A stretch of DNA of 64,000 nucleotides from Akkermansia sp. (GCA_017435505.1 JAFSEZ010000006.1:1-64000), one strand, 5' to 3'; positions 17,254 to 27,595 are shown, counted from the stretch's first letter. Made by a program: numbers and translations. The notes: generated from the letters alone by a model not told the origin.

Positions 17254-19401
17254 TTACACCCCTTCATAGTCGCAGATGAGGTCAACAAAGGCGGGGAGGG
17301 TGCGTTCTCGAGTCCACGGGCCGATACCTTTGAGGCGGCAGGCTGCCTCTATGGTGGTGGGTTTGTGTGTGGCAAGGAGCTTGAGGGTTTCCGTGCTCAA
17401 GACACGATAGACCGGCATGTGGTATTCCTCTGCAATGTCGCGGCGCAAATCAGCCAGAGCTTCGTAGAGGCGCTTATCCATCTTACCTACGCCGAGGGAT
17501 TGAAGCAGGGCGGCCGTGTGACGCGTACGCAGCTTGGCGGGGGAAGATGCGGCGCACCAGCTCTTGCGTACCATGTAGAGAGCTTCCTCCTGCTTCATCA
17601 CCTTTTCGCCTTTGGCAGAGAGGGTGATGAGCGGCAGATTGCCCCCGGTGGAGGAGAGAAGCCCGGCATCGTTCATGGCGCGGAAGAGGGCTTTCATGCG
17701 GGCTTCTGTCAATTCGGAGAGAATGCCATAGGTTGAAAGGGCAGTGAGGTAGCGGTGCGTGTTGGCATTTTTGGATCCTCGCAGCATGTCCATGATTTTT
17801 CCTCGGCCATAGATGGCTTCCCATTGGCCGGCGGCATTGCGGCGGGAAGCACGTGCCACACCGGCCAGAGCTTTGCGCACGATGTCAGACTCTGCACCCT
17901 CAATGAGCTCGGCATCTTCGGGTGGTTCGTTGGCACAGTTGTCGCAGCTGCCGCAAGGAGCCGTTCCGGTTTCTCCAAAGTAGTCCAAAATCCACTGTTG
18001 GCGGCAACCTGTGCTGTAGGCGTAGCGGGTGATAGATTCGATTTTAAGGTGATCGCGGCGGGCCTTTTCTTCCAGTTTTTCGTGGTCGATATCCCAGTCA
18101 TCGAAGCGGCGAGTCGGGTCGGTGAGGTGGGTGTTGCGGGTGTTGGAGCCGGGAATGTCCGCGCGGGAGATCGCCCCGGCATGTAGTAACACGGAGAGAG
18201 CCGTACTCACGGCCATAGGGTTCACATCCTTGCCCAGCAGTTCGGCCATGCTTTCGACGGTGAGCTGCACATCGTGCGTTTGTAAATCACAGCGCGTGCG
18301 CAAGAGGGTATAGAGGGAGCGCACGAGGTGCAGGGGTGGGTTGCTGCCCTCGAAGAAGAACTCCTGCGTCTTTAAATCGGCATGGTTGAACAGCAGTTCA
18401 CAAGCGGCTTGCTCACCATCGCGCCCTGCACGCCCGGCTTCCTGGTAGTATGCTTCCACGCTGCCGGGAATCTCAAAATGCACCACAAAGCGTACATCGG
18501 CTCGGTCTATACCCATGCCGAACGCATTGGTTGCCACCACCACATCCGCCTCGCCGGAAATGAAAGCATTTTGAGAAAACTCCCGCTCAGAGTCACTCAT
18601 GCCGGCATGATAGGCAACCACGCGCACCCCCTGCCGGGCGATTTCTTCAAAAACGGTGATGACATTTTTTCGGGTAGAGCAGTAGATGATGCCTGTTTTC
18701 CATTGAGCCACCACCTTGCGTATGCGCTCGAACTTCGCCTTGCGTCCCTCGCAATGGGTGATGCGGAAATCCAGGTTGTTGCGGCCGAATCCGCTGATGA
18801 TGACGGCGGGGGATTGGAGTTGCAGGGTCTGCAAGATATCCTCTCGCACCTGGGCTGTAGCGGTTGCCGTGAGCGCTACAGTTTGCGGGTTGCCCAGTTC
18901 GGCGCGCACGCGTCCCAGCCGCAGGTAATCCGGGCGGAAATCATGTCCCCACTGGCTCAGGCAATGAGCCTCGTCGATAGCAAAGAGAGAGACTTGCAGC
19001 GAGCGAAGCGTGCTCATAAATCCCTCCTGCCCGAAACGCTCCGGTGCCACATAGAGCAACTTGAGCTCGCCGCGGCGCAATGCTCCCATCACGCTGCGGT
19101 ATTCTTCTGCCCCCAGCATGGAGTTGATGGCTGCTGCGGGGATGCCTCGTTCTTGCAGAGCATCCACTTGGTCTTTCATGAGCGCAATGAGTGGCGAAAC
19201 CACAATGGTGAGCCCGTTGCGGCACAAGGCCGGTAACTGGTAACACAAGGATTTGCCGCCCCCGGTGGGCATGATAGCAAGCGCGTCATGCCCCTGCATG
19301 ATAGCCTCTACAATGGCATCCTGCCCGGACCGCAGGGAGGAAAAACCAAAATACTGTTGCAGCGCGGTGTGAATATCGGGCAAGTGAGATGTGGTATCCA
19401 T
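17254..19401 (-). CDS. recQ: ATP-dependent DNA helicase RecQ
   Basis: 715-residue 3'-5' helicase of recombination and repair. Seen in order: Walker A MPTGGGKSLCYQLPAL, DEAHCLSQWGHDFRPDY, TATATAQVREDI, the RecA2 motifs IIYCSTRK, ATNAFGMGIDRADVRFVVHF and QEAGRAGRDG, the zinc-binding cysteines CRQQWILDYFGE...CGSCDNC, and a C-terminal HRDC domain ending near GIGPWTRER. The start at 19401 (MDTTSHLPDIHTALQQYFGF) is the conserved one; the frame stays open leftover into sequence antisense to rubrerythrin, which is not part of the protein. A TACAAT box lies 12 bases before the ATG. Confidence 0.95.
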   Translation of the reverse strand: MDTTSHLPDIHTALQQYFGFSSLRSGQDAIVEAIMQGHDALAIMPTGGGKSLCYQLPALCRNGLTIVVSPLIALMKDQVDALQERGIPAAAINSMLGAEEYRSVMGALRRGELKLLYVAPERFGQEGFMSTLRSLQVSLFAIDEAHCLSQWGHDFRPDYLRLGRVRAELGNPQTVALTATATAQVREDILQTLQLQSPAVIISGFGRNNLDFRITHCEGRKAKFERIRKVVAQWKTGIIYCSTRKNVITVFEEIARQGVRVVAYHAGMSDSEREFSQNAFISGEADVVVATNAFGMGIDRADVRFVVHFEIPGSVEAYYQEAGRAGRDGEQAACELLFNHADLKTQEFFFEGSNPPLHLVRSLYTLLRTRCDLQTHDVQLTVESMAELLGKDVNPMAVSTALSVLLHAGAISRADIPGSNTRNTHLTDPTRRFDDWDIDHEKLEEKARRDHLKIESITRYAYSTGCRQQWILDYFGETGTAPCGSCDNCANEPPEDAELIEGAESDIVRKALAGVARASRRNAAGQWEAIYGRGKIMDMLRGSKNANTHRYLTALSTYGILSELTEARMKALFRAMNDAGLLSSTGGNLPLITLSAKGEKVMKQEEALYMVRKSWCAASSPAKLRTRHTAALLQSLGVGKMDKRLYEALADLRRDIAEEYHMPVYRVLSTETLKLLATHKPTTIEAACRLKGIGPWTRERTLPAFVDLICDYEGV

Positions 19402-19548
19402 GAGGGCAGGGCTATTGTAGCAGATATGTGCGGGTAATAAAGGAATTTTTCGGGTGGTGGAATGATTCTTGCTTGCAAAGCGGCGTTGTGCATGGTAGTT
19501 TTTGGCGAAGGTGGGGAAAACCCGCGAAATCATACACGAAGTAAAGCT

Positions 19549-20091
19549 ATGAAAGACCTTAAAGGAACACGGACGGAGGCCAATTTGGCTGCTGCTTTTG
19601 CCGGTGAGTCTCAGGCTCACACCAAGTATTTGTACTACGCATCCAAGGCCAAGAAAGATGGCTATGTACAGATTGCCAACCTTTTCGAGGAAACCGCCCG
19701 CAATGAAAAGGAGCACGCCAAGCTGTGGTTCAAGTTGCTGCACGGCAATACCATACCGAGCACAACCGATAATCTGAAAGATGCTGCTGAAGGTGAAAAC
19801 TACGAATGGACGGACATGTACAAGGAGTTCGCCGCCGTGGCTCGCGAGGAGGGCTTCGATGAGATTGCTGAGCTGATGGAAGGCGTGGCCGCCATCGAAA
19901 AGGAACACGAGACCCGCTACCGCAAGCTTTTGGCTAATATTGAGGGTGGCCTTGTGTTCTCCCGCGACGGAGATCAGATTTGGCAGTGCTCCAACTGTGG
20001 TCACATTGTGGTGGGCAAGAAAGCTCCCGATGTGTGCCCTGTGTGCTCTCACTCCCAAGCATACTTCATGATTCTGGCTCAGAATTACTGA
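19549..20091 (+). CDS. rbr: Rubrerythrin
   Basis: 180 residues. N-terminal ferritin-like diiron domain ([46 protein letters not shown]) followed by a C-terminal rubredoxin domain with CSNCG and CPVC. It reduces hydrogen peroxide in anaerobes and microaerobes. The start at 19549 ([13 protein letters not shown]) follows family practice. It is divergent from recQ. A domain-swapped relative (rubredoxin first) is encoded at 56.3 kb. Confidence 0.95.
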   Translation: MKDLKGTRTEANLAAAFAGESQAHTKYLYYASKAKKDGYVQIANLFEETARNEKEHAKLWFKLLHGNTIPSTTDNLKDAAEGENYEWTDMYKEFAAVAREEGFDEIAELMEGVAAIEKEHETRYRKLLANIEGGLVFSRDGDQIWQCSNCGHIVVGKKAPDVCPVCSHSQAYFMILAQNY

Positions 20092-20147
20092 TTTTTGTAG
20101 GACCGGCCGGGGTTTGTTCGCAGACCCCGGCACCTTTGTAAGTTGAT

Positions 20148-20336
20148 ATGATGTGGCAGGCTAATAAATGGTGCATTATCTTCCTGTTGGTCGGTATGGC
20201 TCTGCTGGGCGGGGCTTATTTTTACTTGGCTCCGCAGGATGAATTGCTGGCTCGCAAGGTGCTGAGTACAGGCATCTGCATTTTGCTGGCTGCCGGGGGT
20301 GTCATCTCATGGCTCTCGGCCAAAAAGGAAATGTAA
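20148..20336 (+). CDS. Small two-helix membrane protein
   Basis: 62 residues with two hydrophobic stretches (WCIIFLLVGMALLGGAYFYL and GICILLAAGGVISWL) and a charged end AKKEM. It follows rubrerythrin by 56 bases and ends just before a strong terminator, so it may be the second gene of that transcript. I do not recognise a family. Confidence 0.55.
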   Translation: MMWQANKWCIIFLLVGMALLGGAYFYLAPQDELLARKVLSTGICILLAAGGVISWLSAKKEM

Positions 20337-20357
20337 AAAAGCGCCACGCCGAACAAA

Positions 20358-20400
20358 CACACAAAAAAGCCGCGCCTGTGGGGTGCGGCTTTTTGTGTGT
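20358..20400. terminator. Bidirectional terminator between rubrerythrin unit and fabD
   Basis: ACACAAAAAAGCCGC pairs with GCGGCTTTTTGTGTGT around a 10-base loop. A-run and T-run are built into the stem, so it can act in both directions for the convergent units. Confidence 0.85.
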
Positions 20401-20417
20401 TGAAAGAAAAGCGGGTC

Positions 20418-21344
20418 TTACATGCTCTTGAGCGTTTCTACGGCGGCTTCCAGCGTAGCGACATCCTCAATGGAGATGACGGTGGCCTCCTTGCAGATGC
20501 GACCCATCATACCGGCCAGGGTCTTGCCCGGCCCCATTTCGATGAAGAGACGCTCGCCCTTGTTCACCAAGTCCTGCATGCAAGCCGCCCAGCGCACGGA
20601 ACCGCATACCTGGGCTCCCAGCATGGCGCGCACATCTGCTGTGTCCTTCACGGGGCGTGCCTCGTAGTTGCAGTACACGGGGATGGCGGGTAGCTGCATG
20701 GCTACTGCTTCCAGCTCCGGCAGCAACTTTTCTTGGGCGCTCTTCATAAAGCGGCTGTGGTATGCCCCTGCCACATTCAGCTTCTTGGCCAGCTTGAACC
20801 CGGCTGCCTTGGCACCCGCTACAGCTTTGTCTACCCCTTCCACCGAACCGGATACAACGGTCTGTCCGGGGCAGTTGTAGTTGGCCACATCAATGTCGCA
20901 TTCCTTGGCCAGAGCCTGCACGGCATCATCGCTGCCGCCAATCATGGCGGCCATGGTGCTGGGAGCGGCCTGGCAGGCTTCTTCCATGTAGGCTCCGCGC
21001 TTTTGTACCAGCTTGAGCCCTTCTTCCATGCTGAACGTGCCTGCGGCAGCGTGGGCGGTGAACTCACCCAGCGAGAGCCCTGCGGCGGCTACAGGTTCAA
21101 TGTTGATGCGGTTGCAAAGTTCTTTGTACAAGGCCAACCCATGCAGATAAAGTGCCGGCTGGCAGTAACACGTGCGCGTCAGCTCCGCGTCCGGCCCTTC
21201 GAACATTACTTTCGTGAGCGCGAATCCAAGCGCTGCATCCGCTTTCTCCATCATCTCTCGGGCTGCGGGGCAGGTGTCGTACAAATCCTTGCCCATCCCT
21301 ACTTTCTGCGCTCCCTGTCCGGGGAAAAGTATGACTGCTTTCAT
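20418..21344 (-). CDS. fabD: Malonyl-CoA:ACP transacylase
   Basis: 308 residues. Loads malonyl groups onto acyl carrier protein at the start of fatty acid elongation. Seen: FPGQGAQKVGMG, the nucleophile motif GLSLGEFTAHAAAG (Ser near residue 90), the conserved Arg region LVQKRGAYMEEAC, and the catalytic His in AGAYHSRFM. No other fab gene is adjacent. A minus-strand TTGACA-17-TAGCAT promoter lies upstream. Confidence 0.95.
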   Translation of the reverse strand: MKAVILFPGQGAQKVGMGKDLYDTCPAAREMMEKADAALGFALTKVMFEGPDAELTRTCYCQPALYLHGLALYKELCNRINIEPVAAAGLSLGEFTAHAAAGTFSMEEGLKLVQKRGAYMEEACQAAPSTMAAMIGGSDDAVQALAKECDIDVANYNCPGQTVVSGSVEGVDKAVAGAKAAGFKLAKKLNVAGAYHSRFMKSAQEKLLPELEAVAMQLPAIPVYCNYEARPVKDTADVRAMLGAQVCGSVRWAACMQDLVNKGERLFIEMGPGKTLAGMMGRICKEATVISIEDVATLEAAVETLKSM

Positions 21345-21460
21345 GGTGTTGTATTTGAGCCTCTGGCTGTTCCCTGCATGCTAACGGCTTTCTTTCTCCT
21401 TGTCAAGTTTATTTCCTTGTTTTCTAGAGTAAACTCTAGATTTTTATGCTTCGAGGCGAG

Positions 21461-21492
21461 AAAAAGAGCCGGATGCGTTCGGCATCCGGCTC
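21461..21492 (-). terminator. Terminator of the GH2 gene
   Basis: GAGCCGGATGC (21466-21476) pairs perfectly with GCATCCGGCTC (21482-21492). On the minus strand a run of five T residues follows. A second small palindrome, TCTAGAGT/ACTCTAGA at 21423-21440, lies between this and fabD. Confidence 0.85.
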
Positions 21493-21515
21493 GGCCATAA
21501 ATCGGTGAGGTAGGG

Positions 21516-24500
21516 TTATTTGTCTTCCACGATATCAAGTTCGGAGATAGCGGCATAGTCACCGCCATCGTGGGCATTGAGAGCCACAAAGCGGAGGAAC
21601 TTGGCGTGAACCGATGAGAAGAAGAGCACCTTTTGCACCTCGTCTGTGTTTTCCATGGTGCCGCGAGCCACAGGCTGGCCCCAGTTCTCGCCGTCTTGGC
21701 TCACATAGACCTCATAATCCTTGATGCGTGCTTCCTTCTCCATAGGAGCACCGCGGAAGGTGATACCTTTGAGCTTGCGGTCACCACCCAAATCGATGCG
21801 CAGTTCGTGCGGGAAGTTGGCCACGGTTACACCCTTCATGCTGTGCCAGAACGTGTCCGGGTTGCCGTCCAGAACGTTGCGGGCCGCGCCGCCTTCCGGC
21901 AGTTCGGAGCTGGCATAGCTCAGCGAGAAGAAAGCGTGAGCCGGATATTCACCCACGATGCGGTTTACGATGGGCGTGAGCTCGGCCACAGCCGCATAGG
22001 GCTGCCCGGCCACCATGGGCTCCAGGCACACCATCTTCACGTACTTGGTGACAACGGGTTCGGGCAGGAAGACGCTTTGCTCGCTGTCACTGTCGTTGAG
22101 CACGAGGGTGCAGGCCGGTGTGTTGCCCCAGTTCTGCCCGTCGTTGGAGAGGTAGAAAGCCACCTTTTTGACGCGGGACGAGGTGCTGGCTTGCCGCGGG
22201 GTGATGGTGAAGCCGCGCAGCTCGGATTCCACGCCCAAATCGACCACAACGTTGTGGGGGTATTGAGCCACGGGTTCGTGCCATCGGCTGTGCCAGTATG
22301 TATCGCGGCGTCCATCAATGAGGCTCCATGCTGTATCACTACCGCCGGAGGTGCTGGAGCAGGAAACGATGCGCAGCAAATTATCCGGGCGCCAGGTAGC
22401 CATGTGTTGGAAGGTGGTGGCAGAAGAAAGGAAGCCATTGTAGTGAGCTTGCGCCCGCACGATACCTTCTTCACGCTGCAGGAAGGGCTGCGTGTAGATG
22501 GTTGTGGCACCATCGGGCGTGGTGATGTGGATGGTGGCATTGCGAGTAGCGCAGCCGGCCTCCACATAACCCAGAGCATTGCGGGAGATGGTGACGGCGC
22601 CCACCAGCGGCAGAGTCTCACGCCCCACTTCTACAGGCTTGGAGCCGGAAAGCAGCGGGCGGATGGAGAATACGATGGTGGTGGGGGCAGAGAGCGTGAT
22701 ATCGCGGTTGATGGGGCGAGGTCCGCAGGCTGCACCACCCAAACCGAGGGTGAGAGTATCAATGCTCAGAACTGTTTGTTGGGATTCCGGCAAGTCTTCC
22801 GGGTGCGGGGCATAGAAGATTTCCTGCGGGGTATAGGGCAGGGCAGAGAAGTTCATGAGTTGCTCACCGGATTCGGTGGCGACCATGAGCCCCACGCCGT
22901 TGCTATCCGTCAATGCGACCCAGTGGGTATCCATGCGGTTGCCCATTTCCATGGGGCGGGGGTAGCGCTCCATCATGCCCTTGACGCTGTTCTTATAGAT
23001 ACCGAAGGGGGCACCGGCCTTGCGGTCGGGGTAGTTTTCGCCCGGGCCGCGTCCAAACCACTGTACTTGGTCAAAGCGCTTGGGCATGTTGAGGATGAAG
23101 CCCAACTTGGGCAGTACAATCTTCTCCTTACTGGGGAGGATGCCGGCTTGCACGTTGATGTAGCCGTTGGGCATGATGGTGTATACCATCTGAGTCACGA
23201 ATTTGAAGTCCTTTTCGGTGATAGGGCCATTATCCGTCACGCTGAAGTGCCCGCGGTCATAGGTGCGGCTATCCAGGCTTTCTTTGCGTTGCCCTTGGCT
23301 GGTGATATCGCAGGAGATACGCACCACCCCGTTGTCCATACGCTCCACCAGCAGGGGAGACGCCGTGTGTACCAAGTTGCGCAGGCCATTGGAGAGCCAC
23401 TGGTTCATAGCCCACTTGTCATTGGCAAGCGGTGCGCGGAAAGCATTGAGTGCCAAGGTCGGTTTCTCGCCCAGAAGCTGCTGGCCGTTCACAATGTAAT
23501 TCTTGAGCCCACCGGTTGCTTTGTCGATGCACAGGGAGAAGTTCCGGCCAATCACCAGCATCTGTCCGCTTTGGTTGCGTACATCAATCTTTTGATTGGG
23601 GTCAATGGAAACCACCTGAGATTTGTGGGAGAACTCCGCAAAGGATTCGGGCATCGCCAGTTGCTCGGTGGCCACCACGTAGCCCTTTTCTGCCCAATTG
23701 GTATTTTCCTTGAGCTTCAGGTTAAGAGTCAGGAAGTAGAGGCGATCCTTCTTCAGCTTATCTGCGGGGATGGCTGCGGCAGGGATGACCAGCTCACCAT
23801 GCTGCAAGGGGGCTACGTTGATGTTGAACGTGCCGGCAGCTACAGGTGTGCTGCCCTCCTCGGTGAGAATCCACTCGCCGTCATATTCATTCAAATCGGT
23901 GAACAAGTGCTTGTTGCGCAGGCTCACCAAGATGTCTTGCCCGGCCTGTGGATCGCCAATGAAGCTGAACTCGGCATTCTGCTGCACCTTGCGGATTTCT
24001 GCATACAGCGGGGTCGGGGTGCGATCACTGTAGATGACGCCCTTGATGCAGAAGATACCATCGTTGGGGAATTCTCCGTGGTCGCCGCCATAGCTTTGGC
24101 GAGTCACTTTGCGACCGTTGGACAGGGTTACTTCCTGGTCATAGCTCTGGTGAATCCACTCCCAGATGCCGCCGCCGATGATGGAATCGCTGGAGTCAAT
24201 AGCTTCCCAGTAATCTTCCAGGTTGCCCATGGAGTTGCAGAGGATATGGGCATATTCGGAGATGTACCAGGGTTTCTCCAGTTTGCGGCTGGCGACTTCT
24301 CGTGTCCAGTTGACGCTGGGGTACTGGTTGGAGCAGAGGTCTGCCAAGTCGTTATTGCGCTCGTACTGCGTCACGCGGGAGGTGTCGCGGCTCTTAATCC
24401 AATCACGCACAGCGGCAAAGTTGTCGCCGGGTCCGGCTTCGTTGCCGTAGGACCAGATGACAACGCAGGGGTGGTTTTTGCTTTGTTCCACCATGTTTTT

Positions 24501-25937
24501 ATTGCGCCACACGTGCTGCTCTTTCCATTCCTTGGGGTGGGAGAGGGAGAGCTCGCCGTAGTAGTAGCCGTGGGATTCGATGTTGGCTTCATCGCACACG
24601 TAGATACCCAGTTCATCGCACATTTCGTAGAAGAAGGCCGGCTGCGGGTAGTGTGAGTTGCGTATGTGGTTGATATTGCCGCGCTTCATCAATAACAGCT
24701 CGGTGCGGCATTCTTCCTCCGTCACGCTGTGGCCGTTGGCGTGCTGGCTCTCGTGGCGGTTCACGCCCTTGAGCTTCACAGGCATGCCATTCACCAGGAA
24801 GCGGCCATTCTCCAGTTTTACTTCGCGGAAGCCAATTTTGCGGGAAATGGTTTCTGTTACCTCACCTTGCTCATTCTTGAGGTAGAGCATCAGGCGGTAC
24901 AAGTTGGGTTTTTCGGCGCTCCACAGAGCCGGGGATTTGACGTGAGCCGCCACCTCGGTGCGGATGTTTTCGCCGTTTTTCACCGCACCTTGAGCCGGGG
25001 AGAGGGAGGCCACCTGCTTGCCGTTCATATCCAGCAATTCAGCTTCTACGGTGTAGTTGGCATCTGCACCGCTGCGGTTGTTCACATCCACCTCTACGCG
25101 CAGGGTGCTGTCGGTATAGTCTCGGCTACCGTCGGGGCGGGTGGAGAAATCTGTATGAACGAAGAAATCTCGCACCTGTACCTTGGGGGTGCTGTACATG
25201 AACACATCGCGGAAAATGCCGGAGAGACGCCACATGTCCTGGCATTCCAGGTAGGAACCATCGCTGTAGCGGTAGACCTCTGCCGCAATCACATTTTTAC
25301 CCGGCTTGAGGTAGCGGGTAATATCGAACACTGCGGCACAGCGGCTGTCCTTGGAGAAGCCCACCTTCTCACCATTCACGAACAAATAGAAGAAGGAATC
25401 TACGCCATCAAATTGGATGAACACTTGGCGCTGCTCCCAATCAGCGGGCAAGTACACATCGCGGCGGTAGGAGCCCACGGCATTCGGTTCGGTGGCGGGG
25501 GTGGTGTACATCTGCTCGCGCTTGTTGCGCGGCTTTGTCATCACGCGGGGCCAGTCGCGCACAAAGGTGTATGCTTGGTTGCTGTAGATGGGGGTGCCAT
25601 AGCCGCGCATCTGCCAGTTGCTGGGTACATCAATGTTTTTCCAGCCGCTTACATCGAACTCCGGCTTGTAAAAATCCACCGGGCGCTTATCCGGTTCGGG
25701 GGCCCAGTTGAATTTCCACTCTCCGTTCAGTGAAAGCACCAACGATGAATCCTTGCGGTGGCCTTTCAGCGCTTCATCCCGATTGGCAAAGGGTACAAAG
25801 AAAGCACGGGATTCCTCTCGCCCCTGGGATAGATTTTGCGGGTTTTCCCAATCCGGGTGCGGGGTGTATGCTTCCTGCGCCGTGAGCAGGGAACCCGACA
25901 ACACGGCTGCGGTTACAAGACGTCTAAATATGTTCAT
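21516..25937 (-). CDS. Secreted GH2 beta-galactosidase with C-terminal discoidin-like domains
   Basis: 1473 residues with a signal peptide (MNIFRRLVTAAVLSGSLLTAQEA). The LacZ-type core begins with the sugar-binding domain (LNGEWKFNWAPEPDKRP) and has the acid/base motif VVIWSYGNEAGPGDN (Glu near 499) and the nucleophile motif ISEYAHILCNSMGN (Glu near 560), then the C-terminal beta-sandwich of LacZ (FAEFSHKSQ..., WFGRGPGENYPDRK). Two further domains of F5/8-type-C (CBM32-like) character follow, recognised by SNDGQNWG and SQDGENWG. Exported, so it should act on host or dietary galactosides, such as mucin O-glycans, in the periplasm or at the surface. Start 25937 is chosen for the signal peptide. 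Adjacent and divergent to an OprB-like porin. Confidence 0.92.
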   Translation of the reverse strand: MNIFRRLVTAAVLSGSLLTAQEAYTPHPDWENPQNLSQGREESRAFFVPFANRDEALKGHRKDSSLVLSLNGEWKFNWAPEPDKRPVDFYKPEFDVSGWKNIDVPSNWQMRGYGTPIYSNQAYTFVRDWPRVMTKPRNKREQMYTTPATEPNAVGSYRRDVYLPADWEQRQVFIQFDGVDSFFYLFVNGEKVGFSKDSRCAAVFDITRYLKPGKNVIAAEVYRYSDGSYLECQDMWRLSGIFRDVFMYSTPKVQVRDFFVHTDFSTRPDGSRDYTDSTLRVEVDVNNRSGADANYTVEAELLDMNGKQVASLSPAQGAVKNGENIRTEVAAHVKSPALWSAEKPNLYRLMLYLKNEQGEVTETISRKIGFREVKLENGRFLVNGMPVKLKGVNRHESQHANGHSVTEEECRTELLLMKRGNINHIRNSHYPQPAFFYEMCDELGIYVCDEANIESHGYYYGELSLSHPKEWKEQHVWRNKNMVEQSKNHPCVVIWSYGNEAGPGDNFAAVRDWIKSRDTSRVTQYERNNDLADLCSNQYPSVNWTREVASRKLEKPWYISEYAHILCNSMGNLEDYWEAIDSSDSIIGGGIWEWIHQSYDQEVTLSNGRKVTRQSYGGDHGEFPNDGIFCIKGVIYSDRTPTPLYAEIRKVQQNAEFSFIGDPQAGQDILVSLRNKHLFTDLNEYDGEWILTEEGSTPVAAGTFNINVAPLQHGELVIPAAAIPADKLKKDRLYFLTLNLKLKENTNWAEKGYVVATEQLAMPESFAEFSHKSQVVSIDPNQKIDVRNQSGQMLVIGRNFSLCIDKATGGLKNYIVNGQQLLGEKPTLALNAFRAPLANDKWAMNQWLSNGLRNLVHTASPLLVERMDNGVVRISCDITSQGQRKESLDSRTYDRGHFSVTDNGPITEKDFKFVTQMVYTIMPNGYINVQAGILPSKEKIVLPKLGFILNMPKRFDQVQWFGRGPGENYPDRKAGAPFGIYKNSVKGMMERYPRPMEMGNRMDTHWVALTDSNGVGLMVATESGEQLMNFSALPYTPQEIFYAPHPEDLPESQQTVLSIDTLTLGLGGAACGPRPINRDITLSAPTTIVFSIRPLLSGSKPVEVGRETLPLVGAVTISRNALGYVEAGCATRNATIHITTPDGATTIYTQPFLQREEGIVRAQAHYNGFLSSATTFQHMATWRPDNLLRIVSCSSTSGGSDTAWSLIDGRRDTYWHSRWHEPVAQYPHNVVVDLGVESELRGFTITPRQASTSSRVKKVAFYLSNDGQNWGNTPACTLVLNDSDSEQSVFLPEPVVTKYVKMVCLEPMVAGQPYAAVAELTPIVNRIVGEYPAHAFFSLSYASSELPEGGAARNVLDGNPDTFWHSMKGVTVANFPHELRIDLGGDRKLKGITFRGAPMEKEARIKDYEVYVSQDGENWGQPVARGTMENTDEVQKVLFFSSVHAKFLRFVALNAHDGGDYAAISELDIVEDK

Positions 25938-25947
25938 ACAAACAAGT

Positions 25948-25976
25948 ATACTACAGAAAAACACCCCTTCTTTCAA
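25948..25976 (-). promoter_or_regulatory. Promoter of the GH2 gene
   Basis: On the minus strand TTGAAA (25976-25971), 17 bases, TAGTAT (25953-25948), 10 bases before the start codon, so the leader is very short. Confidence 0.5.
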
Positions 25977-26075
25977 GAAAAAAGCACAATTCGCTATTTT
26001 GTGAAAAAAAGTTCAGATTTGATTTCTGATTGTTATCCAACGCGAGCAAAAGCGGTGGCATCAGTACCATCGTCT

Positions 26076-27572
26076 ATGAAGATACGAACAAAGCACGCGT
26101 TGTTGGGCAGTCTCCTGTTCGGGGGGCTTGCGCAGGCCGGAGAGGTAGCACCCGCCGGGAAATATCTGGATACGGGTATGGGGTGGAATCCTTACTATAT
26201 GAATTCGGGGCAGTTGCCGCGCAGCCTTTCGCAGGGTATGGAGGCTCAGCGCCAGCTGACCCGCCGCCACGCCGGTGTGCCCACGCATGATATGGTGCTG
26301 CGCCAGCAGAGGGAGCACGTGGCACGCGAAAGGGGATTCCGCGTGGGCTCTTGGCTGCTTTTCCCGCAAACACCGCAGCATTTCATGCCGTATTTGGATA
26401 GCGTTTTTGTGCCGGGCAACACCTGTGCAGAACCCTGCCGCATCATCGGGGAGGATGCCATCTCTACTGCGGCTCAAAAAATGAAAACCATGCTTTCTCG
26501 CGTGGGTCTGCAGTATGATATGACCCTCTCATACAATTATACCAAGATTGCTCCGCAGTTTGGAAATCAACGCTCGGATTTCTCGGCTTTCAACAATTCT
26601 GTTTCCGGTACGTGGTTCTTGGCCAAAGATGCGGACAACAGCCAGGGCATCTTCCTGACCTTTGAGGCTGATTGGGGGCATGGTATCAATTTCAATGAGC
26701 GCACCGGCAGCGCACAGAAAAGCTTGGGCAGCCTGAGCAACCCACAGGGAAGCCTGCGCGGTGGCAACGGTGTATTCCTGCCACAGCTGGCGCTGGGTTA
26801 CAGCGGATTTGACGGCAAGTTCGTAGCCATGGCCGGTGTGTTGGATGCCTCCAACTACCTCGACCAAAACGCCTACTCTGCCAGCTGGAGCGGCAACCTG
26901 ACCAACGGTGCATTCAATCTCAATCCCTGCCTCCCGCTGGAGTGGGCCAACTGGGGCTATTTGACCGCTTGGCAACCCACCCCGCACTTTTATACGATGT
27001 ATGCCACCACCGGCTGCAATGGTGAAATCAACCACAACCCCTTCCAATACATCAGCAGTAATGCCTGGGTGCATATCGGTGAAATCGGCTTGATTACCGA
27101 GGACTTCTTCGGCCTGGGACCGGGTACCTACCGCTTCCAGTACACACTCACCCGCTACAAGGGCGAAACCGGCTCCGGCGTGGCCATCAACTTCCAGCAG
27201 CAGCTGGGTGCTGCATCCCGCTTAGGCTTCTTTACCCGCTGCGGTTTCATGGATGAAGATGCCGCCACGGTGAGCGATGTGCGCGCCAGTGCCACCGCAG
27301 GCTTGGTGTTGCAAGCTCCCTTCCGCTCGGATGGTTGGGGTAGCCGCAGCAATAATGACCAAGTGGCCTTGGGCTTTTTCTGGGAGCGCGCAGCTGCTTC
27401 GGCCAAGCCTTATCAGCACAAAAATGAGTATGGTATCGAGCTGAGTGCCGTGGTGCAGCTCACCCCCACTTTCTTCCTGCAGCCCGATGTGCAATACATT
27501 TTTGATCCTATCCATTCTGATGATGGCACCGGGGCATTTGTTTTCCAGTTGCAAGGAGTGTTCAAGTTCTGA
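26076..27572 (+). CDS. OprB-like carbohydrate porin
   Basis: 498 residues starting MKIRTKHALLGSLLFGGLAQAG, a signal peptide. The mature protein has the alternating beta-barrel pattern of OprB porins (GLQYDMTLSYNY, GTWFLAKDADNSQGIFLTFEADWG, LALGYSG, RFQYTLTRYKG) and ends in phenylalanine (FQLQGVFKF), the outer-membrane insertion signal. A cysteine pair (CAEPC) sits in the N-terminal part. Such porins pass monosaccharides or small oligosaccharides. It is divergent from the GH2 enzyme, so the pair may act together in taking up released galactose, which is inference. The frame is open upstream to 25836 without similarity. Confidence 0.85.
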   Translation: MKIRTKHALLGSLLFGGLAQAGEVAPAGKYLDTGMGWNPYYMNSGQLPRSLSQGMEAQRQLTRRHAGVPTHDMVLRQQREHVARERGFRVGSWLLFPQTPQHFMPYLDSVFVPGNTCAEPCRIIGEDAISTAAQKMKTMLSRVGLQYDMTLSYNYTKIAPQFGNQRSDFSAFNNSVSGTWFLAKDADNSQGIFLTFEADWGHGINFNERTGSAQKSLGSLSNPQGSLRGGNGVFLPQLALGYSGFDGKFVAMAGVLDASNYLDQNAYSASWSGNLTNGAFNLNPCLPLEWANWGYLTAWQPTPHFYTMYATTGCNGEINHNPFQYISSNAWVHIGEIGLITEDFFGLGPGTYRFQYTLTRYKGETGSGVAINFQQQLGAASRLGFFTRCGFMDEDAATVSDVRASATAGLVLQAPFRSDGWGSRSNNDQVALGFFWERAAASAKPYQHKNEYGIELSAVVQLTPTFFLQPDVQYIFDPIHSDDGTGAFVFQLQGVFKF

Positions 27573-27595
27573 CGCAGATATGCCACCAACCTGCA

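Noticed and set aside
19402..20133. N-terminal extension of the RecQ frame
   Set aside because: The extra codons are antisense to rubrerythrin and precede the conserved RecQ start; not part of the protein.
21633..24656. Long open frame (about 1000 codons) on the plus strand inside the GH2 gene
   Set aside because: It is antisense to a clear family match, its translation has no recognisable domain, and such shadow frames are common opposite GC-rich genes.
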